From: Saccharothrix tamanrassetensis | GTDB lineage: Bacteria; Actinomycetota; Actinomycetes; Mycobacteriales; Pseudonocardiaceae | Assembly (NCBI RefSeq): GCF_014203665.1 | Contig: NZ_JACHJN010000004.1 | Location: 372,001-436,000 of the forward strand | Length of the DNA: 64,000 bases | Direction of reading: 5' to 3' | In this document: piece after piece, positions 15,648-23,279 of the stretch | Position numbering within the stretch: position 1 is the first letter of the stretch | How the letters are laid out: each line of letters opens with the position of its first letter | Made by a program: the position numbers and the translations under genes | The notes under the pieces: generated by a model | Databases searched by the model: none | What the model saw: only the letters and a program-made list of their open reading frames with translations | Told to the model about the DNA's origin: nothing

Positions 15648-15722
15648 GTGCCCTGTAGGTCGGCGTGCCCTGTAGGCGTGCGCTGTACGCCTACGCCAAG
15701 GTATGAGCGTATGCCGTACGCT
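15648..15722. promoter_or_regulatory. Repeat-rich operator region between peroxiredoxin-like and TetR genes
   Basis: Direct repeats GTGCCCTGTAGG at 15648-15659 and 15665-15676 plus a variant at 15678-15689, an inverted repeat GTAGGCGT-N7-ACGCCTAC (15672-15694), and a second dyad AGCGTA-N5-TACGCT (15706-15722) immediately before the TetR start. These are plausible sites for autoregulation and for control of the divergent gene. Confidence 0.5.
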
Positions 15723-15732
15723 GTCAAGCGCC

Positions 15733-16332
15733 ATGCCACGACCCAAGTCCCTCACCCCCGAAGACCTCGCCGCCGCCGCGCTCGCGGTGATCGACCGCGA
15801 AGGTCTGCCCGGCCTGTCCATGCGCGCGGTCGCGCAGGAACTCGGCATGGGCACCATGTCGCTCTACCGGTACGTCTCCGAACGGACCGAGCTGGAAGCG
15901 CTGGTACTGGACCTCGTGCTGTCCACAGTGGACATACGCCCACCGGAATCCAGCTGGCAGAACCAGATCGTGGCACTGGTGGAACGGGTCCGGGACGCCG
16001 TGGCACGGCACCCGAACGTCATCCCGCTGACCATGGCACACCGCCACCGCTCACCCGCGTTGCTGCGCTGGTCCGAATCCGTGCTGGAAGTGCTGTCTGC
16101 CAACGGTTTCACCGGCGCGCGACGGGTGGTCGCGCTGCGCTGCCTGATCGGCTACCTGATCGGCGCGATGCAGCTGGAGCACCTCGGCCCGCTGTCCGGC
16201 ACCGGGACCGCCGTCATGGCGGGACGGACGGAGTTCCCGCTGCTCGCGGAGACCGCCACCGCCGCGCGGAGCCTGGGCGACGAGTTCCACCACGGCCTGG
16301 CGGTGGTGGTGCGGGGCCTGGAAGGGAGTTGA
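15733..16332 (+). CDS. TetR family transcriptional regulator
   Basis: 199 residues from ATG 15733 (MPRPKSLTPEDLA). The HTH is typical: ALAVIDREGLPGLSMRAVAQELGMGTMSLYRYVSERTELEAL. The C-terminal ligand domain is TetR_C-like. Divergent to the peroxiredoxin-like gene with operator-like dyads between, so the pair may form a thiol- or xenobiotic-responsive unit (inference). The gene contains one perfect copy of the GTCCACAGTGGAC palindrome (15921-15933). Confidence 0.88.
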   Translation: MPRPKSLTPEDLAAAALAVIDREGLPGLSMRAVAQELGMGTMSLYRYVSERTELEALVLDLVLSTVDIRPPESSWQNQIVALVERVRDAVARHPNVIPLTMAHRHRSPALLRWSESVLEVLSANGFTGARRVVALRCLIGYLIGAMQLEHLGPLSGTGTAVMAGRTEFPLLAETATAARSLGDEFHHGLAVVVRGLEGS

Positions 16333-16511
16333 CCCAGCGCGGAGGTCGGGTGCGGCCGACCTCCGCGCCAGTGGCGACGAACACGGAGTTCCGCTTTGAG
16401 CGTCACGGAACCGACAAGGGCGCGGAGTCGGTTCCCGCTGCGTCTCCAGGTCAGGTTCGTCGTGAGGGGTGTACGCGACCCCTCCCCGTTCACCGCGAAC
16501 GGGCAGTCTGT

Positions 16512-16817
16512 TCAGGCGGTCCGGTCGTCGGGCAGTTCGAGCAGCTCGTCCAGCACGCTCGTGGCCGGCCCGCGCCGACGCCAGCAAAACTTGCTGGGGG
16601 ACAACACGTTCACCTCGTCGGCGGGCATCCGCATGGCCACCACGTCGTCCTCCGTGTGCAGGCGCACGACGTCGATCACGGCGTCGTGCGCGCGCACCCC
16701 GACCACAGCGGCCAGCTCGCCGCGCGCGTCGCGCGGGTGGAGGAACTGGAACCCGCGCGCGATCAGCTGCCGAAGCTGGACGGTCGTCTTGGAAGCGTGC
16801 TCAGTCGACGAGGTCAT
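16512..16817 (-). CDS. Hypothetical protein of the DUF397-associated type
   Basis: 101 residues from ATG 16817, which overlaps the end of the DUF397 gene by 17 bp, so it is translationally linked. Sequence: helical N-terminus (TVQLRQLIARGFQFLHPRDARGEL), a beta segment (DAVIDVVRLHTEDDVVAMRMPADEVNVL) and a short acidic helix. No family recognised. Small proteins of this kind commonly sit beside DUF397/XRE-DUF5753 pairs, so it may belong to the same signalling unit. Confidence 0.65.
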   Translation of the reverse strand: MTSSTEHASKTTVQLRQLIARGFQFLHPRDARGELAAVVGVRAHDAVIDVVRLHTEDDVVAMRMPADEVNVLSPSKFCWRRRGPATSVLDELLELPDDRTA

Positions 16818-17040
16818 CGAATTCCCCGTCCCTGGCACCGGCCACGAAGGCCGCAATCTCCGCTCGCGTGTAGACCAGAGCGGGACCGTCCGGGAACCGG
16901 GAATTGCGCATCGCGATCTCGTCGCCGTTCAGGACAGCGAGTTCCACGCAGTTGCCGAGCGCGCCGCTGCGGGAGCTCTTCCGCCACGTCACGTTCGGCA
17001 ACTCGGCCGCGGACATGCCGTTGTGGGCCCCGATGGCCAT
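16801..17040 (-). CDS. DUF397 domain protein
   Basis: About 79 residues; I favour ATG 17040 because GGTAGG lies 8 bp upstream (ATG 17016 and a GTG at 17049 are alternatives). The DUF397 signature is complete: VTWRKSSRSGALGNCVELAV, IAMRNSRFPDGPALVYTRAEIAAFVAGARDGEFDD. DUF397 proteins pair with XRE-DUF5753 regulators in actinomycetes and modulate development or stress; several such pairs resemble toxin-antitoxin modules. The regulator partner is the next gene upstream (17175-18059), and the operator-like palindromes lie between them. Confidence 0.88.
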   Translation of the reverse strand: MAIGAHNGMSAAELPNVTWRKSSRSGALGNCVELAVLNGDEIAMRNSRFPDGPALVYTRAEIAAFVAGARDGEFDDLVD

Positions 17041-17069
17041 CGACATCACCTACCCATCGCGACGGGGAT

Positions 17070-17143
17070 GCATCTGCACGTGCATCTGGCTGTGCACGGA
17101 CCGTAGCACTGCGTGCAGCACGGGTAAATGCACGTGCAGATGC
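17070..17143. promoter_or_regulatory. Paired TGCACGTGCA palindromes forming an inverted repeat
   Basis: GCATCTGCACGTGCAT (17070-17085) recurs as its exact reverse complement at 17128-17143; each contains the 10-bp palindrome TGCACGTGCA (17075-17084 and 17129-17138). Lying just upstream of the DUF397 gene, it is the probable binding site of the XRE-DUF5753 protein. Confidence 0.6.
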
Positions 17144-17174
17144 AGAGTGCCAATCTCCCCCGGACGGAGGAGCG

Positions 17175-18059
17175 CTACAGGTCCGCTCGGCGCTTTATGA
17201 GCATCTGTCGACTTCTGTCCGGCGTCTCCGCGTCCACCGTCAGCCGGTCGAAAACCCGGCTGTAGATCTCCAGCTCTTCGAGTTTGTCCAGGTAGAGGGC
17301 ACCGGCCAGGTGTTCCAGGTACACGATGTCCGGCAGGTCGGGCTCACCGAACCGCAACATCGTGAACGGGCCTTCCGCTGCGTAGCCGCTCAATTGGTAC
17401 GGCACGATCTGAAGGGTGATCGGCGCGTTCTTGGTGACCGAGAGCAAGTGCTCGATCTGGTTCAGCAGCACCTGACGTCCGCCGATGGGGCGATGCAGCA
17501 CCGATTCGTCGATGACGGCCCACAACCTCGGGCTGTCCGCGCGGAACATGATCTTCTGCCGCTGCATCCGCAGCGCGACCCGGCGCTTGACCGCCGGGGT
17601 GGCCAGTTCGGGCCTGCCGTGGCTGGAGATCGCCATCGCGTACTCCTCGGTCTGCAGCAGACCGGGCACGAACTGCGTCTCGTAGGTCAGGATCCGGGAC
17701 GCCGCCTCCTCCAGGCCGACGTAGTCCTGGAACCAGTCGGGCATCAGGTCGGTGTACCGGTGCCACCAGCCGGGCTCGTTCGACCGCCGGACCATCGCCA
17801 GGAACTTGTCCCGCGCGTCCGCGTCCGTCATCCCGTACATGGTCAGCAGGTCCGAGACGTCGCGTTCCTTCAGGCCGACCCGGCCCAGCTCCATCCGGCT
17901 GATCTTGGACTCCGAGCCGCGGATCGCGTAGCCGGCGTCCGCGCGGCTGATCTCCACCTGCTCGCGCAGCCTGCGCAGCTGCGAGCCGAGCACGATGCGG
18001 AGGGCGGTGGGCCCGCTCTCCCGCTCGGCGGCCGAACCCTCGGGGTCACCAGTGGCCAT
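17175..18059 (-). CDS. XRE-type regulator with DUF5753 C-terminal domain (WhiJ/Scr1-like)
   Basis: 294 residues. An N-terminal Cro/CI HTH (LGSQLRRLREQVEISRADAGYAIRGSESKISRMELGR) is followed by the DUF5753 domain (WFQDYVGLEEAASRILTYETQFVPGLLQTEEYA; LQIVPY; YLEHLAGALYLDK). This is the standard WhiJ/Scr1-type partner for DUF397 proteins, found in morphogenesis and antibiotic control in streptomycetes. It lies 126-135 bp upstream of the DUF397 gene, with paired palindromes between them. A PF04672-type methyltransferase follows divergently, another usual neighbour. Confidence 0.9.
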   Translation of the reverse strand: MATGDPEGSAAERESGPTALRIVLGSQLRRLREQVEISRADAGYAIRGSESKISRMELGRVGLKERDVSDLLTMYGMTDADARDKFLAMVRRSNEPGWWHRYTDLMPDWFQDYVGLEEAASRILTYETQFVPGLLQTEEYAMAISSHGRPELATPAVKRRVALRMQRQKIMFRADSPRLWAVIDESVLHRPIGGRQVLLNQIEHLLSVTKNAPITLQIVPYQLSGYAAEGPFTMLRFGEPDLPDIVYLEHLAGALYLDKLEELEIYSRVFDRLTVDAETPDRSRQMLIKRRADL

Positions 18060-18284
18060 CGCTGATCCTCCCGACCGTTCTCACTCGTGCGAAGCCTGTC
18101 CACCCGAACAGCGGTTGTGCCCGAACGGCGCGAACTCGCATCGTCACTGAACGTACACCCAAGATCTTCCTCCGTCCGCCGCACACTGCTCACTCACGCG
18201 TTGGGCCCATACGCTTACGCTGAGTGGACTGTGACGTGGTGCACGACCACCGCCCTCCCTTGATCCCCTACTGCGAGGTCACCA

Positions 18285-19118
18285 ATGCCGAGCACGTCCT
18301 CGGACGCCGCCGCCCCCGTCTACATCGACACTACGAAGGCCAGTATTGCCAGGGTCTACGACGCTTTCCTCAACGGCAAGGACAACTACGAGATCGACCG
18401 GGAAGTGTTGCGCAGCGTCCAGCAGGTCGCACCGGAAGCCGCCACCCTGGCGGTGGACAACCGGTCGTTCCTGATCCGCGCCACCCGGTTCGTCGCCAGC
18501 CAGACGGGGATCACCCAGTTCCTGGACTGCGGCTCGGGTCTGCCCACCGCCGAGAACACTCACCAAGTGGCGCAACGCATTCAGCCGGATGCACGAGTCG
18601 TCTACGTGGACAATGACCCTGTGGTGCTGGCCCACGGCCGCGCGCTGCTGGAGGAGAACGACCAGACGCACTTCTCCGCCGCCGACATCTTCAACCCCCG
18701 CCAGATCCTGAACGACGAGGTCGTGCGGAAGCACATCGACTTCGACCAGCCGCTCGCGCTGTTCCAGCTCGGCACGCTGCACCACTACAACGGCGACTCC
18801 CCGACCACGGCCGAGATCATGGCCGAGTACATCGAGGCGCTGCCGGCCGGCTCCTACGTGGCGATCAGCCACTTCTTCGACCCGGAAACCGAGGAGCACT
18901 CGGCGATCGCGCGCCGGATGGAGGAGACGTTCCTGCACTCCCCCATGGGCTCCGGCCGGTTCGCCACCTACTCCGAGCTGCTGGCCCTGTTCGACGGCCT
19001 GGAGCTGGTGGAGCCGGGGCTGGTGATCTGCGCCGAGTGGTGGCCGGACGGGCCTCGACTGCGGAAGCTCGACGCGGTGTCCCACTGCATCGCGGGCGCT
19101 GTCGCGCGCAAGCCGTAG
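18285..19118 (+). CDS. SAM-dependent methyltransferase, PF04672 (DUF574) family
   Basis: 277 residues. Family signatures: IDTTKASIARVYDAFLNGKDNYEIDRE near the N-terminus, then the SAM-binding QFLDCGSGLPTAENTHQVAQ and VVYVDNDPVVLAHGRALL. The middle LGTLHHY and ISHFF segments complete the fold. This actinomycete-specific family has no firmly assigned substrate. It is divergent to the XRE-DUF5753 gene, a context repeated in many actinomycetes. Confidence 0.9.
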   Translation: MPSTSSDAAAPVYIDTTKASIARVYDAFLNGKDNYEIDREVLRSVQQVAPEAATLAVDNRSFLIRATRFVASQTGITQFLDCGSGLPTAENTHQVAQRIQPDARVVYVDNDPVVLAHGRALLEENDQTHFSAADIFNPRQILNDEVVRKHIDFDQPLALFQLGTLHHYNGDSPTTAEIMAEYIEALPAGSYVAISHFFDPETEEHSAIARRMEETFLHSPMGSGRFATYSELLALFDGLELVEPGLVICAEWWPDGPRLRKLDAVSHCIAGAVARKP

Positions 19119-19234
19119 GGTCGCCACGGAGGCTCGGTTCCGCCGTCGAGCGCCGTGCCATGTGCGGATGGCACGGCGCTTTTCGCTGGGGCAGCACAGT
19201 CCACAACGGATTCGAGATGCCCTGGCACGGACCC

Positions 19235-20029
19235 TCAACGATCGAGGAAGTCGACCAGCACAGGCGCCGTCACCTGCGCCTTGACCATGTGCGTCTGCCC
19301 GTCCAGCACCTTCAGCTCCGCGTCCGGCAGCGCACGGGCCAGGCTCGCCTGTGCGTTGCGCATGTACTCGGGGCTCTTGCCGCCGGCGATGACCAGGCCC
19401 GGCGCCTTCGCCCCGGCCCAGCGGTCGGCGGGTGGCTGCACCCCGCGCTGGAACTCCCCCACCAGCGCGAAGTCGTGCGGCAGGGTGTGCGCGACGGCCT
19501 TGAGCTTCTTCCACGGCGGCATGATCCGCATCAGCGCGGTGACGACCTTCGGCGTGCCGACGTAGTCCATGAACAGCTTCACCGCGTCGCCGCGCCGGTC
19601 CTCGGCCACCGCCCGGCTCACCTCCGCCGGGAGGTCGGCGCTCATCGGTTCGCGGGTGCCGTCCACCACCATCGGCGACTCGTAGATGGCGAACCGGTTC
19701 ACGGGGACGCCCCGGTGCACCGCCTCCGCGACCAAAGTGCCGCCGGACGACATGCCGAACAGGTGCGCCCGACCGCCCGCCTCCTCGATGAGCGCGGCGA
19801 TGTCCTCCACCTCGCGCGCCACGTCGTAGGGCGCGGTGTTGCCGCTCTCGCCGCGTCCCCGGCGGTCGTAGGTGTAGACCGTGAAGTGCGGTGCGAGCGC
19901 CTCGGCCAGTTTCCCGGCCGGACCGAACGAGCGGGAGCACAGCGCGCCGTCCACGATGATCAGCGCGGGCCCCGAGCCGATCTTGCTGTAAGCGATCTTC
20001 GTGCCGTCGTTCGACGTGACCTGACCCAT
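19235..20029 (-). CDS. Alpha/beta hydrolase
   Basis: 264 residues from ATG 20029 (MGQVTSNDGTKIAYSKIG). The alpha/beta-hydrolase fold is clear: DGTKIAYSKIGSGPALIIVDG, YDRRGRGESG, nucleophile elbow FGMSSGGTLV (Ser), and the distal HMVKAQ for the catalytic His. Probably a small-molecule esterase or similar. Last gene of a leftward operon (ArsR-like regulator, SRPBCC, DUF998, hydrolase), 14 bp after the DUF998 stop. Confidence 0.85.
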   Translation of the reverse strand: MGQVTSNDGTKIAYSKIGSGPALIIVDGALCSRSFGPAGKLAEALAPHFTVYTYDRRGRGESGNTAPYDVAREVEDIAALIEEAGGRAHLFGMSSGGTLVAEAVHRGVPVNRFAIYESPMVVDGTREPMSADLPAEVSRAVAEDRRGDAVKLFMDYVGTPKVVTALMRIMPPWKKLKAVAHTLPHDFALVGEFQRGVQPPADRWAGAKAPGLVIAGGKSPEYMRNAQASLARALPDAELKVLDGQTHMVKAQVTAPVLVDFLDR

Positions 20030-20043
20030 TCCCACCACTCCAC

Positions 20044-20670
20044 TCAGACTTCGGCGCGCAGCTTCGCCGCGACCGCGGACACCCAGAGCCAGCTGACCAC
20101 CGCGACGCCGTACAACACCACGGTGCCCCACTCGGAACCCATGAACGCCATGGGCGCGACCGACACCAGACCGGCCACCACGCAGAACCAGGACCACCCA
20201 CCGCTGAACCGCCGGGCGAACACGAAGCACGAGGCGATCAGCGCCGGGAAGGACGCGAAGAACGCGACGCCGTGCAGGGTCCCGTGCCACGACAGGACTT
20301 CCGGCTGCCCCTCGGGCGCGCCGACCGGGAACCCGAACGCCGGGTCCGCCACGAACACCCCCCCGGCGATCATCCCGACCGCGAAGATCCCCAGCAGGAC
20401 CGGTCCCCAGGTACCGCCCCGCCGGCCCTTGATCGCTTCGCGGACACCGAAGGCCATGGCCAGGAACAGCAGTCCACTGAGGACGAAGTTCGCGATCTGC
20501 ACCCAGCCGCCCTCGCCCAGCGAGAGGAAGCTCATCGGGTGCTTCTTCAGATCGAACCCTTCCCGGGTGAAGGCCTGCGCGAACCCGGTGACCAGGTACA
20601 GCGGCCCGGCCAGGACGCCGCAGCCCAGCAGCAACTTCGTCACATCGGAACGAGTCTCGACGACGGTCAT
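20044..20670 (-). CDS. DUF998 family integral membrane protein
   Basis: 208 residues with six hydrophobic segments (e.g. LLLGCGVLAGPLYLVTGFAQAF, FVLSGLLFLAMAFGV, VLLGIFAVGMIAGGVFVA). The HPMSFLSLGEGGWVQIANF loop is characteristic of DUF998 proteins. Function unknown. The ATG overlaps the preceding SRPBCC stop (ATGA), so it is co-translated. Confidence 0.82.
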   Translation of the reverse strand: MTVVETRSDVTKLLLGCGVLAGPLYLVTGFAQAFTREGFDLKKHPMSFLSLGEGGWVQIANFVLSGLLFLAMAFGVREAIKGRRGGTWGPVLLGIFAVGMIAGGVFVADPAFGFPVGAPEGQPEVLSWHGTLHGVAFFASFPALIASCFVFARRFSGGWSWFCVVAGLVSVAPMAFMGSEWGTVVLYGVAVVSWLWVSAVAAKLRAEV

Positions 20671-21383
20671 GTCAGGTCACCCATCCAGGAGGCCCACGTG
20701 CTCTCGTCGCGCTGGTCGTCCGCGAAGACGTGGTGCATGGCGATCAGGACACCGGTGTTCCCTTGGAAGAACCGGTACATGGCGTCAGGGGTGCGGATCC
20801 CGACGGTCTGCGAGTTGGCGTAGTAGACGACGCCGCGCATCCCGTCCACGTCGACCTCGTCACCCGCCGACGGCGACCGGTCGAGCCCGAGCTTGCGGTG
20901 CAGCGCGGCCCACAACGCGGGCCAGTCGGCGACCTCCGGGCCGAACACCGTCACCGGCTCGGCGACCCGCCCCGCGAAGTGCCGCAGGTACTCGGCCAAC
21001 GTCCGCCAGAACATCGTGCCGCCCGCGACCATCGCCTCGAACTCGTCGTGCCAGTCGTCACCGGGCAGGAAGCCGCCGGCCACCATGCGCAGCACGGTGC
21101 TGCCCTGGTCCCGTCCCTCGATCAGGAACTCGTAGGCCATGAACCGCCCGTCCGGCGCCTGCTCCCCGCCGTAAGCCAGGCGCTTGCCCGGCTCCCACGC
21201 CGTGACCCCGTGCCGGGGCTCGTACCCGCCGAACGCACCCTTGACCGCCGCACCGGGCTCGACCTCGTTGCGCCCCATGAACCACGAGTCGATACCGGGT
21301 CCGGTGGCGATCGCGTCCCACACCTGCTCGGGCGTGACGCCGGCCAGCTCGATCTCGTTGACCTCTTCGAACGCGTGGCCCAT
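20667..21383 (-). CDS. SRPBCC (AHSA1-like) protein
   Basis: 238 residues. A START/AHSA1-type lipid- or ligand-binding cavity protein: EEVNEIELAGVTPEQVWDAIATGPGIDSWFMGRNEVEPG, then VTAWEPGKRLAYGG and STVLRMVAGGFL. The second half (from about residue 155) looks like an additional ligand-binding segment. It overlaps by one base with the regulator upstream (TGATG) and by four with DUF998 downstream, giving a tightly coupled operon. ArsR-type regulators with SRPBCC proteins are a recurring actinobacterial pair. Confidence 0.85.
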   Translation of the reverse strand: MGHAFEEVNEIELAGVTPEQVWDAIATGPGIDSWFMGRNEVEPGAAVKGAFGGYEPRHGVTAWEPGKRLAYGGEQAPDGRFMAYEFLIEGRDQGSTVLRMVAGGFLPGDDWHDEFEAMVAGGTMFWRTLAEYLRHFAGRVAEPVTVFGPEVADWPALWAALHRKLGLDRSPSAGDEVDVDGMRGVVYYANSQTVGIRTPDAMYRFFQGNTGVLIAMHHVFADDQRDESTWASWMGDLT

Positions 21384-21970
21384 CAGGACTCCTTCGGAAT
21401 GCTGGGGTGCACGGCGACGACGACCCGATGCGCCCGCCCACCCGCCGTCGTCTCGTCGTGGTACTTGGCCACCAACCCGGTCACCGCCACCGCCAACTCC
21501 TCGGCGAACGCGGCCCGGTCCCGCGCCGTGGCGAACCGCACCTCACCGTCGACGGCGAACGTGGCCACCCGCTTGCCCGCGGTGGCGGCCCCCGTCAGCA
21601 GGTTCCCCACATCACGCACCAACCGGGCCGCCACGGCCAACAACCACCGCGCGGACAACCGATCGGGCGACCTCTCCGGATCGGGCTGCACCGCCGCCAA
21701 CGCCATCGGCGAGATGACGTAGGAAGCAGCCGTGGCCCGCATGACCCGCTCGGTCATGTTCCCCTTGCGCCGCTCCTCGGCCAACTCGACCAGCCCGTAC
21801 TGCTCCAGCGTCCGCAGGTGGTAGTTCACCTTCTGCCGAGGCAACCCCACCTTCGCCGCCAACATCGTCGCCGAGCTCGGCTCGGCCAACTCGGCCAACA
21901 ACCGCGCCCGCACCGGGTCCAACGAGACCTCGGCAGTCGCCGCGTCTTCGATCACCGCCACTTCAAGCAT
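21383..21970 (-). CDS. ArsR-like winged-helix transcriptional regulator
   Basis: 195 residues from ATG 21970 (MLEVAVIEDAATAEVSLDPVRARLLAELAEPSSATMLAAKVGLPRQKVNYHLRTLEQYGLVELAEER), a standard ArsR-type winged HTH with an added C-terminal domain (about 100 residues, probably dimerisation or effector binding). It heads the operon with SRPBCC, DUF998 and hydrolase genes, and a nested operator lies directly upstream. It most likely represses its own operon. Confidence 0.88.
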   Translation of the reverse strand: MLEVAVIEDAATAEVSLDPVRARLLAELAEPSSATMLAAKVGLPRQKVNYHLRTLEQYGLVELAEERRKGNMTERVMRATAASYVISPMALAAVQPDPERSPDRLSARWLLAVAARLVRDVGNLLTGAATAGKRVATFAVDGEVRFATARDRAAFAEELAVAVTGLVAKYHDETTAGGRAHRVVVAVHPSIPKES

Positions 21971-21984
21971 GGGGCAACCCTCAC

Positions 21985-22024
21985 ACCGACAATACGATTT
22001 GTCAAGACAACAAATCTTGTCGGT
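21985..22024. promoter_or_regulatory. Nested operator for the ArsR-like regulator
   Basis: An inner dyad GATTTGT-N7-ACAAATC (21996-22016) is enclosed by outer arms ACCGACAA/TTGTCGGT (21985-22024; a 3-base bulge on the left). It is AT-rich against the local background and sits 15 bp before the regulator's ATG, also serving the divergent DUF2306 gene. Confidence 0.65.
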
Positions 22025-22088
22025 AGCTCTCGCTCCTCTGTCAGCCTTCCGTGCGCACTTCGTCAGCCCCTCACCCCACAGTCCCCCC

Positions 22089-22808
22089 ATGGTCGAGACA
22101 CAAGTCCGCGTGAGCTGGTGGCGACGCCCCTGGGTGCTACCGCTGGGATTCCTGGTAGTCGCGTTCGTAGCCTTCTCACTTCCGCGCTACCTGACCCTGG
22201 ATCGCGCGCAGTCCCTGGTCCCGCAACCGGGCAACCACGCCTGGCACTACCCGGTCCTGGTCGCACACGTCATCTTCGGCTCGATCGCCATCCTGACCTG
22301 CGTGCTCCAGATCTGGCCGTGGTTCCGCCAGGAGCACCCGCTCTGGCACCGCCGCACCGGCCGCGTCTACGTGTTCGCCGGGGTCCTGCCCGCCGGCCTC
22401 ATGGCGTTCGCGATCGGCATCGTCAGCCCCTTCGGGCCGTCCCTCCAGGTGGGCAACGTCCTGCTCAGCCTGCTCTGGCTGGGCACCACGATCGCGGGTT
22501 TCCGGATGGCCCGCCAGAAGCGGTTCGTGGACCACCGCCGCTGGATGATCCGGAGCTTCGCCCTCACCCTGTCCATCATCACCAACCGGATCTGGGGGGC
22601 CGTCGCGGCCGTCACGCTGTCACCGCAACTGGACACCACGTTCGGCGGCAGCGAACTCGCCCTGGTGCAGACCATCGCCGGCACGTCCGCGTGGCTGGGC
22701 TGGGTGCTCCCGCTGCTGGTCGCCGAGTGGTGGCTGGAGCGGGGCGACGCGAAGAAGCGCCGCTCCCGCTCCCGGGCTCACGTCGAGAGGCCCAAGGTCA
22801 GCGTCTGA
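22089..22808 (+). CDS. DUF2306 family membrane protein
   Basis: 239 residues from ATG 22089. Multi-pass membrane protein: VLPLGFLVVAFVAFSLPRYL, HYPVLVAHVIFGSIAILTCVLQIWPWF, GRVYVFAGVLPAGLMAFAIGIVSPF and others, with the DUF2306 H-x(n)-HRRTGRVYV and DHRRWMIRS segments. Possibly haem-binding through conserved histidines; function is unproven. Divergent from the ArsR-like operon and perhaps co-controlled by its operator. Its 3' end overlaps the convergent ogt gene by 31 bp. Confidence 0.82.
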   Translation: MVETQVRVSWWRRPWVLPLGFLVVAFVAFSLPRYLTLDRAQSLVPQPGNHAWHYPVLVAHVIFGSIAILTCVLQIWPWFRQEHPLWHRRTGRVYVFAGVLPAGLMAFAIGIVSPFGPSLQVGNVLLSLLWLGTTIAGFRMARQKRFVDHRRWMIRSFALTLSIITNRIWGAVAAVTLSPQLDTTFGGSELALVQTIAGTSAWLGWVLPLLVAEWWLERGDAKKRRSRSRAHVERPKVSV

Positions 22809-23269
22809 GCCTCGAAGTCCAGCAACTGCCGCTTCCGGTCGATCCCGCCGCCGTACCCGGTCAGGCCGCCCGACGACCCGACCACCCGGTGGCACGGCAC
22901 GATGATCCCGATCGGATTGCGCCCGTTGGCCATGCCGACCGCCCGCGCGGCGGTCGGCCGGCCCAGCGCCGCCGCCAGCTCGCCGTACGAAACCGTTTCC
23001 CCGTAAGGGATCGAGCACAACGCCGTCCACACCGCCCGCTGGAACGGCGTGCCCAGCAGGTCCAGCGGCAGGTCGAACTGGGTGCGCGTGCCCGCGAAGT
23101 ACTCCTCCAGCTGGACGACCACGTCACCGAACAGCGAAGCGTCGACCGGCCCGAAGCTGTCCTGCGCCGGTCGGTACCGCTGGTCCGTCATGTACAGCCC
23201 GGACAGCACGCCGTCCGTGGCCACGAGCGTCAACGGTCCGACCGGACTGTCGACCGTGGTGTGTGCCAT
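22778..23269 (-). CDS. ogt: Methylated-DNA--protein-cysteine methyltransferase
   Basis: 163 residues from ATG 23269 (AAAGGAA upstream). Suicide repair protein that removes alkyl groups from O6 of guanine onto its own cysteine. The active site PCHRV is present (IGIIVPCHRVVGSSGGLTGY), preceded by the DNA-binding GTPFQRAVWTALCSIPYGETVSYGELA. It follows the ada-alkA fusion gene by 10 bp on the same strand, giving a compact alkylation-damage operon. Confidence 0.94.
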   Translation of the reverse strand: MAHTTVDSPVGPLTLVATDGVLSGLYMTDQRYRPAQDSFGPVDASLFGDVVVQLEEYFAGTRTQFDLPLDLLGTPFQRAVWTALCSIPYGETVSYGELAAALGRPTAARAVGMANGRNPIGIIVPCHRVVGSSGGLTGYGGGIDRKRQLLDFEAQTLTLGLST

Positions 23270-23279
23270 GCAGTTCCTT

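Noticed and set aside
15318-18065. 915-codon plus-strand frame across several genes
   Set aside because: It crosses peroxiredoxin, TetR, DUF397 and XRE genes in other frames and has no domain.
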